From Acidobacteriaceae bacterium (GTDB lineage Bacteria; Acidobacteriota; Terriglobia; Terriglobales; Acidobacteriaceae), in assembly GCA_030037705.1 (NCBI GenBank), contig JASHQE010000071.1:1-54201 (forward strand): DNA of 54,201 nucleotides, read 5' to 3'. A model generated the notes under the pieces. The model did no database searches. It had not been told where the DNA came from and was given only the letters and a program-made list of their open reading frames with translations. Shown in pieces: positions 33,862 through 42,532 of this stretch. The position numbers were made by a program, and so were the translations under genes. Position 1 is the first letter of the stretch. Each line of letters begins with the position of its first letter.

Positions 33862-35330
33862 AGCAAGCTGTCTCCAGCATGCCGGCGCCGGGCGAAAGCG
33901 CTTCCCGTCATCCAGTTTTCGATCCGGCGGGGATCTCCGCGCAAAAGCGGCGCGTGGCGCGAGACTCCATGTCCGCTGCCGCGGCCATGACGTTTCTAAA
34001 GCTTGGCGCTGGCCTTTTCTCAGGCTCGTTGGGTGTTCTCTCCGACGCAGCACACTCGGGGCTCGACCTCGCAGGCGCGGCGCTCACCTTCTTCTCTGTT
34101 CGCGTGAGCGATAAACCGGCCGATGAAGAACATGCGTACGGCCACGGCAAGGTGGAAAATCTCTCCGCATTTGCCGAAGCCGGTCTGATGGCTATCTCCT
34201 GCGCGTGGATTATCTGGGAGGCGATCCAGCGCATCTTTTTTCATCCCGCGGAACTGCGCCACGACCTGTGGCCGGTGCTGGTGCTGCTCGCGTCCATTGG
34301 CGTGGATGCCTGGCGGTCGGGACAGTTGCGCGCCGTGGCCCGTAAAACGGGATCGCCTGCGCTCGCGACCGATGCATCGCATTTTGCCTCCGATATCTGG
34401 GCTACTCTCGCAGTGCTGGCGGGTCTGTGCGCAACGTGGCTGGGCGCGCAGCTCGGCATTCCCTGGCTGCGCTATGCCGATCCGTTCGCAGCGGTTGTGG
34501 TCTCCGTGATGATTTTGCGCATGACGATTCGGCTGGGCCACGAGGCGGTCGAAGCACTCGTGGATGAAACACCGCCAGAGACCCGGCGCCTGATTGCGCG
34601 CGAGGTGCAAAAGGTACAGGGCGTGTTGGCCGTGGAGCAGGCGCGCGTGCGCAAAGCCGGCGCAGACTACTTCGCCGATCTCACGCTGGCGCTGCCGCGG
34701 CGCTCGACCTTCGAACACACCGGCGAGCTTGTGCAGGCGGCTACCGCGGCCGTACACCGCGTGCTGCCGGGTGCCGACGTGGTTGTGCGCACGGTGCCTC
34801 GCCAAACACGCGCAGAGAGCATCTTCGACCGCGTGCGTGCTGTGGCCGCGCGCAACAACGTGTCCGTGCATGAATTGAGCATTCAGTCGCACAATGGACG
34901 CCTGCATGTCGAGTTGCACATCGAAATTGAAGAAAACATGAGGCTGCGCGAGGCCCACGGCTTTGTCAGTTCGCTCGAAGCGGAGATTCTGCACGAGGTT
35001 CCCGAAGTCGACGCGGTGCTGACCCACATCGAAAGCGAACCGGCCACGATTGAGCAGCCCAAGGAGGTGGTTGTTGAAGACCGCAGGGTGGAACTTGCAC
35101 TGCGCGCCGCAGCCGCGGCCTTTCCCGACATTGTGGATGTACATGCAATTGCAGTCAGCCATACCGGCGAACATCTCTCCGTCACCTGCCACTGCACGCT
35201 GGCCGATGAGCTGCCCATGCACCGCGTTCATGAGATCATCACCGCGCTTGAGGACCGCTTCAAGCTGGAGTGCCCGGAGGTCTACCGGGTTACCATTCAT
35301 CCCGAGCCGGTGACGGATAATAGACGTTAA
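33858..35330 (+). CDS. CDF cation efflux transporter with three tandem C-terminal domains
   Basis: A cation diffusion facilitator (Zn/Fe/Mn/Co efflux by proton antiport). ATG 33858 overlaps the menG stop. The 490-residue protein has a six-helix domain with the two metal-site motifs, SDAAHSGLD in helix 2 and DASHFASD in helix 5. Most CDFs have one cytoplasmic dimerisation domain. Here three similar units follow at about 228-300, 310-385 and 395-480, each ending in a comparable strand (VLPGADVVVRTVP, EVPEVDAVLTHIE, ECPEVYRVTIHPE). The transported metal is not decidable from sequence. Confidence 0.9.
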   Translation: MKQAVSSMPAPGESASRHPVFDPAGISAQKRRVARDSMSAAAAMTFLKLGAGLFSGSLGVLSDAAHSGLDLAGAALTFFSVRVSDKPADEEHAYGHGKVENLSAFAEAGLMAISCAWIIWEAIQRIFFHPAELRHDLWPVLVLLASIGVDAWRSGQLRAVARKTGSPALATDASHFASDIWATLAVLAGLCATWLGAQLGIPWLRYADPFAAVVVSVMILRMTIRLGHEAVEALVDETPPETRRLIAREVQKVQGVLAVEQARVRKAGADYFADLTLALPRRSTFEHTGELVQAATAAVHRVLPGADVVVRTVPRQTRAESIFDRVRAVAARNNVSVHELSIQSHNGRLHVELHIEIEENMRLREAHGFVSSLEAEILHEVPEVDAVLTHIESEPATIEQPKEVVVEDRRVELALRAAAAAFPDIVDVHAIAVSHTGEHLSVTCHCTLADELPMHRVHEIITALEDRFKLECPEVYRVTIHPEPVTDNRR

Positions 35331-35360
35331 AGAACTGCGTCTTGCGAGGAATTTCGCAGC

Positions 35361-36131
35361 ATGAAAAGCCGATCGATCGTAGGTTTCTTCCGTGTGGCTT
35401 CACTGCTGATGTTACTCGTCGCGGTCGCCCTGCTCGCCGCCGTCACAACGATGCATTTTGCCATTCATGGCGCAGAGGTGCAGGTGCCGGCGCTCAAGGG
35501 AATGACGGTAGCCGATGCGCGCAGTGAGACGGACGGGCTGGGTCTGAACCTGGACGTGGACAATCGCTACTATTCAGGCGAGGTTGCGGCGGGACACATT
35601 CTTACGCAGTCGCCCGCGGCGGGAACCGTCGTGCGGCGTGAGTGGCGCGTGCGGGTCTCAGAAAGCCTGGGGCCGCAGCAGGTGGATGTGCCCGCCACTG
35701 CGGGCTTGGAGGAGCGGGTCGCCACGTTGGGCCTCCGCCGCGCCGGACTTGAAGTGGGCGCGACGGCGCGCCTGCCCAACGCCAACGTGCCGGAGGGAAC
35801 CGTGCTGGCGCAGGACCCGCCCGCCCATGCGCAGGATATTGAGCAGCCCACTGTAAACTTGCTCGTGGCCGTGCCGGACGACCAGGTGCCGGATGGATAT
35901 GTCATGCCCGACATGACGGGATTGCCCGTGGTCACTGCGCAGATGGAGCTGACCAAAATCGGCATCAAGACAGACCCGCCGACTTATGTCGACGTGATGA
36001 TACAACCGGTGGGAAGTGGAAACGAACCTCCCAAGATGCCCGTCAAACCCGGCTCCGTGTTATCGCAGTTTCCTGCGGCTGGAGCGCGCGTGGACCAGAG
36101 CACAATGGTAAAGCTGACGGTGGCGAAGTGA
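35361..36131 (+). CDS. Membrane-anchored PASTA-domain protein without kinase
   Basis: The 256-residue protein has an N-terminal helix (about 12-32) and three PASTA repeats: VQVPALKGMTVADARSE ..., then QQVDVPATAGLEERVATLG ..., then GYVMPDMTGLPVVTAQMEL .... PASTA domains bind muropeptides or beta-lactams and normally sit on Ser/Thr kinases or PBPs; here no kinase or PBP domain is attached, so it is probably a periplasmic peptidoglycan-binding partner. It begins 30 bp after the CDF gene and is followed 18 bp later by the UPF0303 gene. Confidence 0.85.
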   Translation: MKSRSIVGFFRVASLLMLLVAVALLAAVTTMHFAIHGAEVQVPALKGMTVADARSETDGLGLNLDVDNRYYSGEVAAGHILTQSPAAGTVVRREWRVRVSESLGPQQVDVPATAGLEERVATLGLRRAGLEVGATARLPNANVPEGTVLAQDPPAHAQDIEQPTVNLLVAVPDDQVPDGYVMPDMTGLPVVTAQMELTKIGIKTDPPTYVDVMIQPVGSGNEPPKMPVKPGSVLSQFPAAGARVDQSTMVKLTVAK

Positions 36132-36149
36132 GGCGAGGAGAATAACCGC

Positions 36150-36653
36150 ATGGGTTTGAGTGAAGACATCGACCGCATCGCGTTGCAGGAGCGCGAGCTG
36201 CGCCTGCCCCGGCTGGACGCACGCACCGCGTGGGAGCTCGGGGCGTTGCTCAAGGCCATGGCGGAAGAACGCAGTTTGAGCCTTGTCGCCGATGTGCGAC
36301 GCTTTGGCCAGCCCTTGTTTTACGCAGCGCTCGAAGGCACTACACCCGACAATGCGGAGTGGGTGCGCAGAAAAAGCAATGTCGTCGCGCGCTTCCACCG
36401 CAGTTCCTACGGCTTCGGCTTAAACCTGCGCATGAAGAACACAACCCTGCTGGAACGCTATGGCCTGCCCGTCGCTGATTATGCAGCCGACGGTGGAGCG
36501 TTCCCCTTGCATGTGGCGGGAGCAGGCATCGTGGGTAGCGTGACTGTCTCAGGACTGCCTCAGCGAAGCGATCATGAGCTTGTCGTCGAGGCGTTGTGCA
36601 CTCTGTTGGGCCGCGACTATGCTGACCTGAAGCTGGGACCTGAATCGGCTTAG
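36150..36653 (+). CDS. UPF0303/HbpS-like (GlcG family) protein
   Basis: The 167-residue cytoplasmic protein fits the UPF0303 group within the GlcG/HbpS (DUF336) fold: FGQPLFYAALEGTTPDNAEWVRRKSNVVARFHRSS and GAFPLHVAGAGIVGSVTVSGLPQRSDHELVVEAL are the typical blocks. Relatives bind haem or small ligands, and the function of this subgroup is unknown. GGCGAGGAG lies upstream as a ribosome site. It is last in the gyrA-led run of plus-strand genes. Confidence 0.85.
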   Translation: MGLSEDIDRIALQERELRLPRLDARTAWELGALLKAMAEERSLSLVADVRRFGQPLFYAALEGTTPDNAEWVRRKSNVVARFHRSSYGFGLNLRMKNTTLLERYGLPVADYAADGGAFPLHVAGAGIVGSVTVSGLPQRSDHELVVEALCTLLGRDYADLKLGPESA

Positions 36654-36654
36654 A

Positions 36655-36703
36655 GCGGCTTTCCGGTTCACATGCGACATTTCTGCCGCAACTGGAAAAC
36701 CGC
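36655..36703. terminator. Hairpin between convergent genes
   Basis: GCGGCTTTCCGGTT and AACTGGAAAACCGC pair at 12 of 14 positions around a 21-base loop, directly after the UPF0303 stop and before the rsmB stop on the other strand. It begins TAGAGC like the other inverted-repeat units, so it may be a small relative of those elements serving as a terminator. Confidence 0.45.
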
Positions 36704-36741
36704 CGCAAAAGCTACCCGGTCCATTGCGCGCAGAGGCAAGA

Positions 36742-38097
36742 TCACTGCGCGGGCTTCTCGATCAGCGCGATGAAAAAGCCGTCCGTGTGAAGCGAACCGG
36801 GTAACAGGCGCAAAAAGCCTTCGGGCGTGAGACGCGCGCGCAGTTGCTGAGCGCCATTCTGCGTGAGAAATCCTTTCTTGCGCAATAATTCGATTGCGTG
36901 TTCCAGCGAAATCCCACGAATACGGGAAGATCGTGACAGAACCTCAGCCACCACATGCTCATTCTCTTCTGGCTCCAGCGAACAGGTGGAATAGATCACG
37001 CGGCCGCCAGGACGCACTGCGCGCAACGCACCATGGAGAATCGCTTTCTGACGCTCGGCATGGAGCGCCAAGTCTTCAGGGCGCAGCCGATGGCGAATCT
37101 CGGGATTGCGGCCTAGCGTGCCGGTGCCGCTACACGGTACATCCGCTAACGCGAGATCGAAGACGTCCTCTGCATCGAATGCGCTCACATCGGCCAGCCG
37201 GCATTCAATTTGGCCGGCATAGCCTGCCAGCCGATCGCGCATCCGTGCGAGCCGCTGCGGGCTGGCCTCGCAGGCCACAATGCGCGCCTGCGGATGGCGT
37301 CCGGCGAGGACGAGCGTCTTGCCGCCCGGCGCAGCGCAGGCATCTAAGATGCCTTTTACTTTTTGGTTAAGATTTTCGATTGAGCAAGCAGCGATCTCAG
37401 CAATCAATTGCGAGCCTTCATCCTGGATGCGAACCCGTTCCTCGCGAAACGCCGCGGTCGCGGTAACGTCGCCGGAAAGCACAGTTCGCGCTGCCATAAG
37501 CAATTCGCCCGAAGCGAGTTCGATTCCCGCGTGAATCAGTTCGGCTTCGGCATCCGGCCCTTCGACGCGCAGCGACAACGCGGGTTGTGACTGCCCGTGA
37601 CGGCAGACGGCTCGTGCCGCATCTTCGCCGTAATGGGCGATCCATCGTTCGACCATCCACGCGGGATGAGACTGGGCAGAGGATTGCTCCGAAAATTCCG
37701 CGCACGGAGCGCCGGCGAGCTTGCGCAAAACCGCATTCACCATGCCGGAGGCGAATCGATGACCGGTTTGTTTCACGAGCTCGACGCTCTCACCGATCGC
37801 TGCATGAGCGGGAATGCGATTGAGACAGAACAGTTGGAACGCACCGAGCCGGAGAGCAATCAGCACCTCCGGATCGAGCTTCGCGCCTGGTTTATTGAGA
37901 AAGGCTTTGATCAGCTCGTCCAGCCGGAGCTGCCAGCGCAGCACGCCGAGCACAAGCGCGGTTGTCAGGTTCCGGTCAGCGGGCAAAAGAGCGCTGATCG
38001 CTTCACCGCGCAGCAGATCGTCAGCGTGGGATTGGTTGCGATCGACAGCCAGCAGGATGCGGAAGGCGGCGCGGCGGGCGGGTGAGATTTCGGGCAC
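36742..38097 (-). CDS. rsmB: 16S rRNA m5C967 methyltransferase RsmB
   Basis: RsmB methylates C967 of 16S rRNA. The 451-residue protein has an N-terminal NusB-like RNA-binding domain (about 1-140) and a C-terminal SAM methyltransferase domain with motif I DACAAPGGKT, the ADVPCSGTGTLGRNPEIRH motif IV (Pro-Cys) and the STCSLEPEENE motif VI catalytic Cys. It follows fmt by 4 bp in the aroC-def-fmt-rsmB order; the def-fmt-rsmB linkage is common in bacteria. Confidence 0.95.
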   Translation of the reverse strand: MPEISPARRAAFRILLAVDRNQSHADDLLRGEAISALLPADRNLTTALVLGVLRWQLRLDELIKAFLNKPGAKLDPEVLIALRLGAFQLFCLNRIPAHAAIGESVELVKQTGHRFASGMVNAVLRKLAGAPCAEFSEQSSAQSHPAWMVERWIAHYGEDAARAVCRHGQSQPALSLRVEGPDAEAELIHAGIELASGELLMAARTVLSGDVTATAAFREERVRIQDEGSQLIAEIAACSIENLNQKVKGILDACAAPGGKTLVLAGRHPQARIVACEASPQRLARMRDRLAGYAGQIECRLADVSAFDAEDVFDLALADVPCSGTGTLGRNPEIRHRLRPEDLALHAERQKAILHGALRAVRPGGRVIYSTCSLEPEENEHVVAEVLSRSSRIRGISLEHAIELLRKKGFLTQNGAQQLRARLTPEGFLRLLPGSLHTDGFFIALIEKPAQ

Positions 38098-38101
38098 GCG
38101 G

Positions 38102-39073
38102 TCAACCTAAATGCGCGTCGGCGTCAAGCGGGTTGCCGCGCAGAAACTCCGCTGCCGGCAGACGCTTCTTGCCTTCAAGCTGCACTTCGAGCAGTTCCAG
38201 CCACGTGTTTTCCGCGCAGGCGACAAAGAACCGGTGGTTCTCCACACAGATGCAGCCAGGCTGCGCAAGTTGCGCGTGCGCAGCATCAGGCTCGGCAACC
38301 ACGGCCATGCGATGCACAATCAGTTTCTTGCCGCCGAGCGTGGTAAATGCGCCGGGCCACGGCTGAAAGCCGCGCCAGCGATTGTAAATTTCGTGCGCCG
38401 TGCGGCCGGCGAAATCCATACAGCCATCTTCGCGATTGAGCAGCGGGGCGAATGTAGCAGATTCGTGATTCTGCGGCTGCGGCCGGATCGCTCCGCTGGC
38501 CAAGCCTGCCAGCGTTTCGACGATGAGCGGCGCGCCTGCGCGCGCAAGGATCTCGAAAAGTTCGATCGCCGTTTGATCCGGACCGATCTCATGCGTCTGC
38601 TGCAGCAGGATCGGGCCGGTATCGAGACCTTCTTCGAGCAGCATCGTCGTGTTGCCGGTGAAAGCGTCGCCCATCGCAATGGCCCATTGAATAGGCGCAG
38701 CGCCGCGATACTTGGGCAAGAGCGACGCGTGCAGATTGATGCAGCCGAGCCGTGGCAGCGCGAGCATCCACGGCGGAACGATGCGGCCGTAGGCGACCAC
38801 AATGATTCCATCGGGCGCTGCCGATTCAAGCTGCGCGCGAAACGCAGCGTTACTGCGAATCTTTTCAGGCTGCGTGACGGGAAGACTCGCGGCCAGCGCA
38901 GCCTGCTTCACCGGAGTCGGCTTGAGCAGTTGCTCGCGGCCAACAGGACGATCCGGCTGCGAAACGACCAACGCTATATCGTGGCCTGCAGCGAGCAGCG
39001 CTTCCAGCGTAGGGACGGCGAACTGCGGAGTCCCGCAGAAGACCAGCTTCAGGCGTCCTGCAGCAGCGGCCAT
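38102..39073 (-). CDS. fmt: Methionyl-tRNA formyltransferase
   Basis: Fmt formylates initiator Met-tRNA using 10-formyl-tetrahydrofolate. The 323-residue protein has the N-terminal formyltransferase domain with the FCGTPQFAVPTLEAL opening, the catalytic Asn/His region INLHASLLPKYRGAAPIQWAI, and Asp in DTGPIL, then a C-terminal OB-like domain. Def, which removes the formyl group, is 7 bp upstream and rsmB 4 bp downstream. Confidence 0.97.
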   Translation of the reverse strand: MAAAAGRLKLVFCGTPQFAVPTLEALLAAGHDIALVVSQPDRPVGREQLLKPTPVKQAALAASLPVTQPEKIRSNAAFRAQLESAAPDGIIVVAYGRIVPPWMLALPRLGCINLHASLLPKYRGAAPIQWAIAMGDAFTGNTTMLLEEGLDTGPILLQQTHEIGPDQTAIELFEILARAGAPLIVETLAGLASGAIRPQPQNHESATFAPLLNREDGCMDFAGRTAHEIYNRWRGFQPWPGAFTTLGGKKLIVHRMAVVAEPDAAHAQLAQPGCICVENHRFFVACAENTWLELLEVQLEGKKRLPAAEFLRGNPLDADAHLG

Positions 39074-39080
39074 CGGCGCC

Positions 39081-39590
39081 TTACCATTTCCCTTCGCTCT
39101 GCAGCTTGCGAATCTTGCGCAGGTTCAGGTTGCGCTTGAGCGGGCTCATGCGGAAGATGAATAAAATGCCGTTGAGGTGATCGATTTCATGCTGGAAGGC
39201 GCGAGAGAGCAGCTCTTCGCCATCCATTTCGAACCACTTGCCGTGCTCATCCTGGGCGCGGATGCGCACCTTGGCCGCGCGGGCCACTCTCTCACGAATG
39301 TCAGGAAAGCTCAGGCAGCCCTCTTCTTCATAGAGCTTGCCTTCGCTCGAAATGATCTCCGGATTGATGAGCACCAGTTTGTCTTTGGGTTCTTTGCCTA
39401 CGCTCAGGTCGATCACGGTAAGCCGCTTGGAGATGCCGACCTGTGGCGCCGCCAGGCCGATGCCCTGCGCGGAGTACATTGTCTCGAACATGTCGGCTAC
39501 CAGTTGGCGCAGTTCGTCGTCGAATTCGGTTACCGGCTCGCCGGGCTGCGAGAGCACCGGCTCGGGATATTTGACAATCTTTCGGACCAT
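39081..39590 (-). CDS. def: Peptide deformylase
   Basis: Removes the N-formyl group from nascent proteins. The 169-residue protein contains the three metal-site motifs intact: GIGLAAPQVG (motif 1), EEGCLSFP (motif 2, metal Cys) and QHEIDHLNG (motif 3, HExxH). Length is normal. It lies between aroC (8 bp upstream) and fmt (7 bp downstream). Confidence 0.97.
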   Translation of the reverse strand: MVRKIVKYPEPVLSQPGEPVTEFDDELRQLVADMFETMYSAQGIGLAAPQVGISKRLTVIDLSVGKEPKDKLVLINPEIISSEGKLYEEEGCLSFPDIRERVARAAKVRIRAQDEHGKWFEMDGEELLSRAFQHEIDHLNGILFIFRMSPLKRNLNLRKIRKLQSEGKW

Positions 39591-39598
39591 GCCGCCTG

Positions 39599-40777
39599 CT
39601 AGTAGCTCCGTATCTGTTCGAGGTAACTGTCGAAGTTCCGCTTCAATTCAAGAAGAGAGTCCCCGCCGAACTTCTGCTGCGCCACGTTGGCGATGGTCAG
39701 TGCCACCATAGCTTCGGCCGCTACGCCCGCCGCGGGAACCACGCAGATATCGCTGCGCTCATAGCTGGCGCTGGTGGGCTCACGCGTATCGAAGCGCACC
39801 GATTCGAGCGGCCGGCGCAGCGTGGAGATGGGCTTCAAATAGCCGCGCACCACAATATCCTCGCCATTCGAAACCCCACCTTCAATGCCGCCGGCGTTGT
39901 TGTGCGGTCGGGTAAAACGGGTAGGTTTGCCGTTGTCCTCCACTGCATAGTGGATGGGATCATGCACCTGCGAACCGAAAGACTCGGCAGCGGTGACGCC
40001 GCGGCCGATCTCGACAGCCTTCACCGCCTGCAGGCTCATTACCGACCAGGCCAGCAGCCCATCGAGCCGCTCGTCCCAGTTCGCATAGGTGCCCAGTCCC
40101 GCGGGGACGTTGTGAACCACCACCTCAAAGACGCCGTTTACCGTGTCGCCGGTGCGCGCCGCCTCTTCCACTTCTTCTTTCATGCGCGCTTCGGCTGCGG
40201 GATCGACGCAGGCGAGCATCACTTCGTCTTTGCCGGCGGTAGCAACAATCTCGTCCCACGCAGCCGCGCGTTCGAGCTCGACATGACCCACGCGAACGAC
40301 GTGGCTCAACACATCCATTCCCAATGCGCGCAGAAAGAGCTTGGCGAAGGCTCCGGCGGCCACACGTGAAGTCGACTCGCGGGCCGAAGCGCGTTCCAGC
40401 ACGTAACGGGCATCAGGAAAGTTGTACTTGAGCGCCCCGGCGAGATCGGCGTGACCGGGCCGAGGTGAAGCAACCGCCTGATGCTTGGCAGGATCGCCAG
40501 CCTCAACGGGCAGTTTTTCTTCCCAGTTCTTCCAGTCACGATTCACAATCTCGATTGCAATCGGCGAGCCAATGGTCTTGCCGTGCCGGACTCCGGAAAG
40601 AATGTGCGCCTTGTCGGTCTCGATCTTCATGCGGCCGCCGCGGCCATAACCCTGCTGGCGCCGCCACAGTTCACGGTTGATGAATTCAAGATCGACATGC
40701 ACGCCAGCGGGCAGCCCGGAGATCAGCGCAATCAAGGCCTCGCCGTGGGATTCGCCGGCGGTGGAAAAACGGATCAT
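39599..40777 (-). CDS. aroC: Chorismate synthase
   Basis: The last shikimate-pathway enzyme, FMN-dependent. The 392-residue protein starts MIRFSTAGESHGEALIALI, has GYGRGGRMKIE, the RPGHADLAG block, RASARESTSRVAAGA, and HNNAGGIEGGVSNGEDI near the C-terminus, all family signatures. It appears to head the operon with def, fmt and rsmB. Heptamer repeats lie just upstream. Confidence 0.97.
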   Translation of the reverse strand: MIRFSTAGESHGEALIALISGLPAGVHVDLEFINRELWRRQQGYGRGGRMKIETDKAHILSGVRHGKTIGSPIAIEIVNRDWKNWEEKLPVEAGDPAKHQAVASPRPGHADLAGALKYNFPDARYVLERASARESTSRVAAGAFAKLFLRALGMDVLSHVVRVGHVELERAAAWDEIVATAGKDEVMLACVDPAAEARMKEEVEEAARTGDTVNGVFEVVVHNVPAGLGTYANWDERLDGLLAWSVMSLQAVKAVEIGRGVTAAESFGSQVHDPIHYAVEDNGKPTRFTRPHNNAGGIEGGVSNGEDIVVRGYLKPISTLRRPLESVRFDTREPTSASYERSDICVVPAAGVAAEAMVALTIANVAQQKFGGDSLLELKRNFDSYLEQIRSY

Positions 40778-40802
40778 ATTGATTTCATTGTAATGGAGAG
40801 GC

Positions 40803-40840
40803 AGAGAACAGGGATCAGAGGTCAGAGATCAGGGGATCAG
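40803..40840 (-). repeat. CTGNNNN heptamer array, minus-strand orientation
   Basis: Read on the minus strand, units such as CTGATCC, CTGATCT, CTGACCT, CTGATCC and CTGTTCT follow with a period of about 7. It faces the array at 40887 across a 46-base gap. Confidence 0.6.
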
Positions 40841-40886
40841 CAGTTTGTGCCAATGGAGCGGTCGCACCTCGACCCGCCAGGCACTT

Positions 40887-40935
40887 CTGTTCCCTGTTCC
40901 CTGTTCCCTGTTCCCTGTTCCCTGTTCCCTGTTCC
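40887..40935 (+). repeat. Seven perfect CTGTTCC heptamers
   Basis: CTGTTCC is repeated seven times without change over 49 bases, immediately upstream of the EVE-domain gene. The array lies in the position expected for its ribosome site and leader, and no Shine-Dalgarno sequence is present after it. Repeat-number change could alter expression (inference). Confidence 0.9.
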
Positions 40936-40945
40936 CTCGAATATT

Positions 40946-41335
40946 ATGGCTTGCATGTCCTATTTTCTTTTCAAGAGCGAGCCCGATGTTTATTCCTTCG
41001 ACGATCTGCTGCGCGATGGCGAAACCGTATGGGACGGCGTAACCAACCCCACCGCCGTCAAGCATCTGCGCGAGATGAAGGCCGGCACGAAGTGGATCTT
41101 CTATCACACGGGTGACGAAAAAATAGCCGTCGGCACCGGGACCGTGGTCAGCGTGGATCCGAGCAATCCCAAGGTGCCCATCGTGCGCGTGAAGGCGGGC
41201 AAGCGCTTGAAGCAGCCAAAGACGCTCGCGGCGATTAAGGCAGAGAAGCTGTTTGCCGATTCACCTCTGGTGCTGATCGGACGGCTCTCAGTTGTACCGC
41301 TTACGGAAGAACAGTGGGGCTGGCTCGTGAGTTAA
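40946..41335 (+). CDS. EVE-domain protein
   Basis: The 129-residue single-domain EVE protein opens with SYFLFKSEPDVYSFDDLL and contains WDGVTNPTAVKHLREMKAGTKWIFYHTG, both typical of the EVE/thymocyte nuclear protein 1 family. EVE domains are PUA-related and bind modified nucleic-acid bases or RNA. An alternative ATG lies at 40955. The usual bacterial length is near 140-150, so it is slightly short at the C-terminus. It is preceded by the heptamer array and faces the YhaM-like gene. Confidence 0.88.
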   Translation: MACMSYFLFKSEPDVYSFDDLLRDGETVWDGVTNPTAVKHLREMKAGTKWIFYHTGDEKIAVGTGTVVSVDPSNPKVPIVRVKAGKRLKQPKTLAAIKAEKLFADSPLVLIGRLSVVPLTEEQWGWLVS

Positions 41336-41347
41336 GCGGCAACTTTG

Positions 41348-42436
41348 TCATGAGCCAGACGGAGCGGTAGAGTCGGCTGAGTCGATATTTGCTTCTTGCT
41401 GTTCCCTGATATCTGCCCCCTGATCCCTGATCTCTGTTCCCTGTTCCCTGCCTTCGCCCAGCCAACGCCTGGTGTTCAGCAACTGCCGGTTATCGAGCGA
41501 CCAGACTTTTCCTGTCAGCTCATCGTGGGCTTTGCCTTCACGCAAAGATTTTTCAAACTCATTCGTAACCGCCTGCATCTTGGCATCGAAGTCGTCGATG
41601 AAGTTGAGGGCCAGCGCCTCGGGAATCATGGGCAACTTGGGCGAGCCGAACTCGAGCTTGCCGTGATGCGAAAGAATCATGTGCAGAACGAGCGTGCGCA
41701 GTTTGCCGGGAAAATCGGGCAGCGTGGCGATCGTTTTTTCGACGAGATCAACGCCCATCTGGATATGTCCCAGCAGAACGCCTTCGAGGGTGTATTCAAA
41801 GCCCGCGGTCCAACTTAATTCGCGAATCTTGCCGATATCGTGCAGGATCACACCGGTGATGAGCAGGTCGCGGTCGAGGATCGGGTAGTGCGCGGCCACG
41901 CGCTCGGCCAGGCCGAGCAGGCTGACAACGTGTTCCAGCAAGCCACCAAGCCAGGCGTGATGCAGACCGCGCGCGGCGGGCGCTTCGCGATAAGCATCGG
42001 CAATCACCGGGTCGGTAAGAATGGCCATAAGCAAGCCCTTGAGGTCAGGATTCGCGAGGCTCTCCACACTGGCCAGAAGCTGGCTCCAGAGAACGTCCAC
42101 ATCGAAGGCCGTTGCGGGCAGAAGATCGGATTTATCGACTTCGAGCGGCAGCGCGAGGCGGAGCTGATCGATCTTGATCTGGCAGCGGTCGTCAAAACGC
42201 GCAGTACAGCCGCGCACCTTCACCGTATCGCCGCGGTCGAAGTTCTTCGCAATGCGGGGGTCGCCCGGCTCCCAGGCGCGCGCCTCGACCTGGCCCGTCT
42301 TGTCGCCGAGCATCAGGTTCAGGTACGGCTTGTTGGTCCGCGTGGTCCGCAGTTGCTTCGCAAGCACAAGGAAAAAACCGTCGAAGGGTTTTCCCTCTTC
42401 AAACGAGGCCAGATCGGCGATATAGATATCCTTCAT
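41348..42436 (-). CDS. YhaM-like 3'-5' exoribonuclease (OB + HD domains)
   Basis: I start at ATG 42436 (MKDIYIADLASF); the frame runs open for 201 codons upstream but overlaps the GNAT gene and lacks family features. The 362-residue protein has an N-terminal OB-fold (about 15-95: LRTTRTNKPYLNLMLGDKTGQVEARAW) and an HD phosphohydrolase domain with HHAWLGGLLEHV and the metal pair HDIGKI. This pairing is that of YhaM/CBF1 exoribonucleases. The last about 25 residues (REQGTEI RDQGADI REQQEAN) are encoded by a CTGNNNN heptamer array and repeat every seven residues. Confidence 0.88.
   Translation of the reverse strand: MKDIYIADLASFEEGKPFDGFFLVLAKQLRTTRTNKPYLNLMLGDKTGQVEARAWEPGDPRIAKNFDRGDTVKVRGCTARFDDRCQIKIDQLRLALPLEVDKSDLLPATAFDVDVLWSQLLASVESLANPDLKGLLMAILTDPVIADAYREAPAARGLHHAWLGGLLEHVVSLLGLAERVAAHYPILDRDLLITGVILHDIGKIRELSWTAGFEYTLEGVLLGHIQMGVDLVEKTIATLPDFPGKLRTLVLHMILSHHGKLEFGSPKLPMIPEALALNFIDDFDAKMQAVTNEFEKSLREGKAHDELTGKVWSLDNRQLLNTRRWLGEGREQGTEIRDQGADIREQQEANIDSADSTAPSGS
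41399..41452 (+). repeat. Imperfect CTGNNNN heptamer array inside the 3' end of the nuclease gene
   Basis: CTGTTCC, CTGATAT, CTGCCCC, CTGATCC, CTGATCT, CTGTTCC, CTGTTCC, CTGCC in register. Seven bases times three gives a 21-base period on the coding strand, so the protein gets a seven-residue repeat. Confidence 0.85.
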
Positions 42437-42532
42437 TCTGCCCGCAAGCATACAGCAATTGACGCGCGCCAGAAAGTTGGTTTCATACTCCCGGGCCAGT
42501 CCATGTGAAAAGATGCCTATGGGCAAACCACC

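Noticed and set aside
40887-40935. CRISPR array
   Set aside because: The unit is a 7-bp direct tandem repeat with no spacers.
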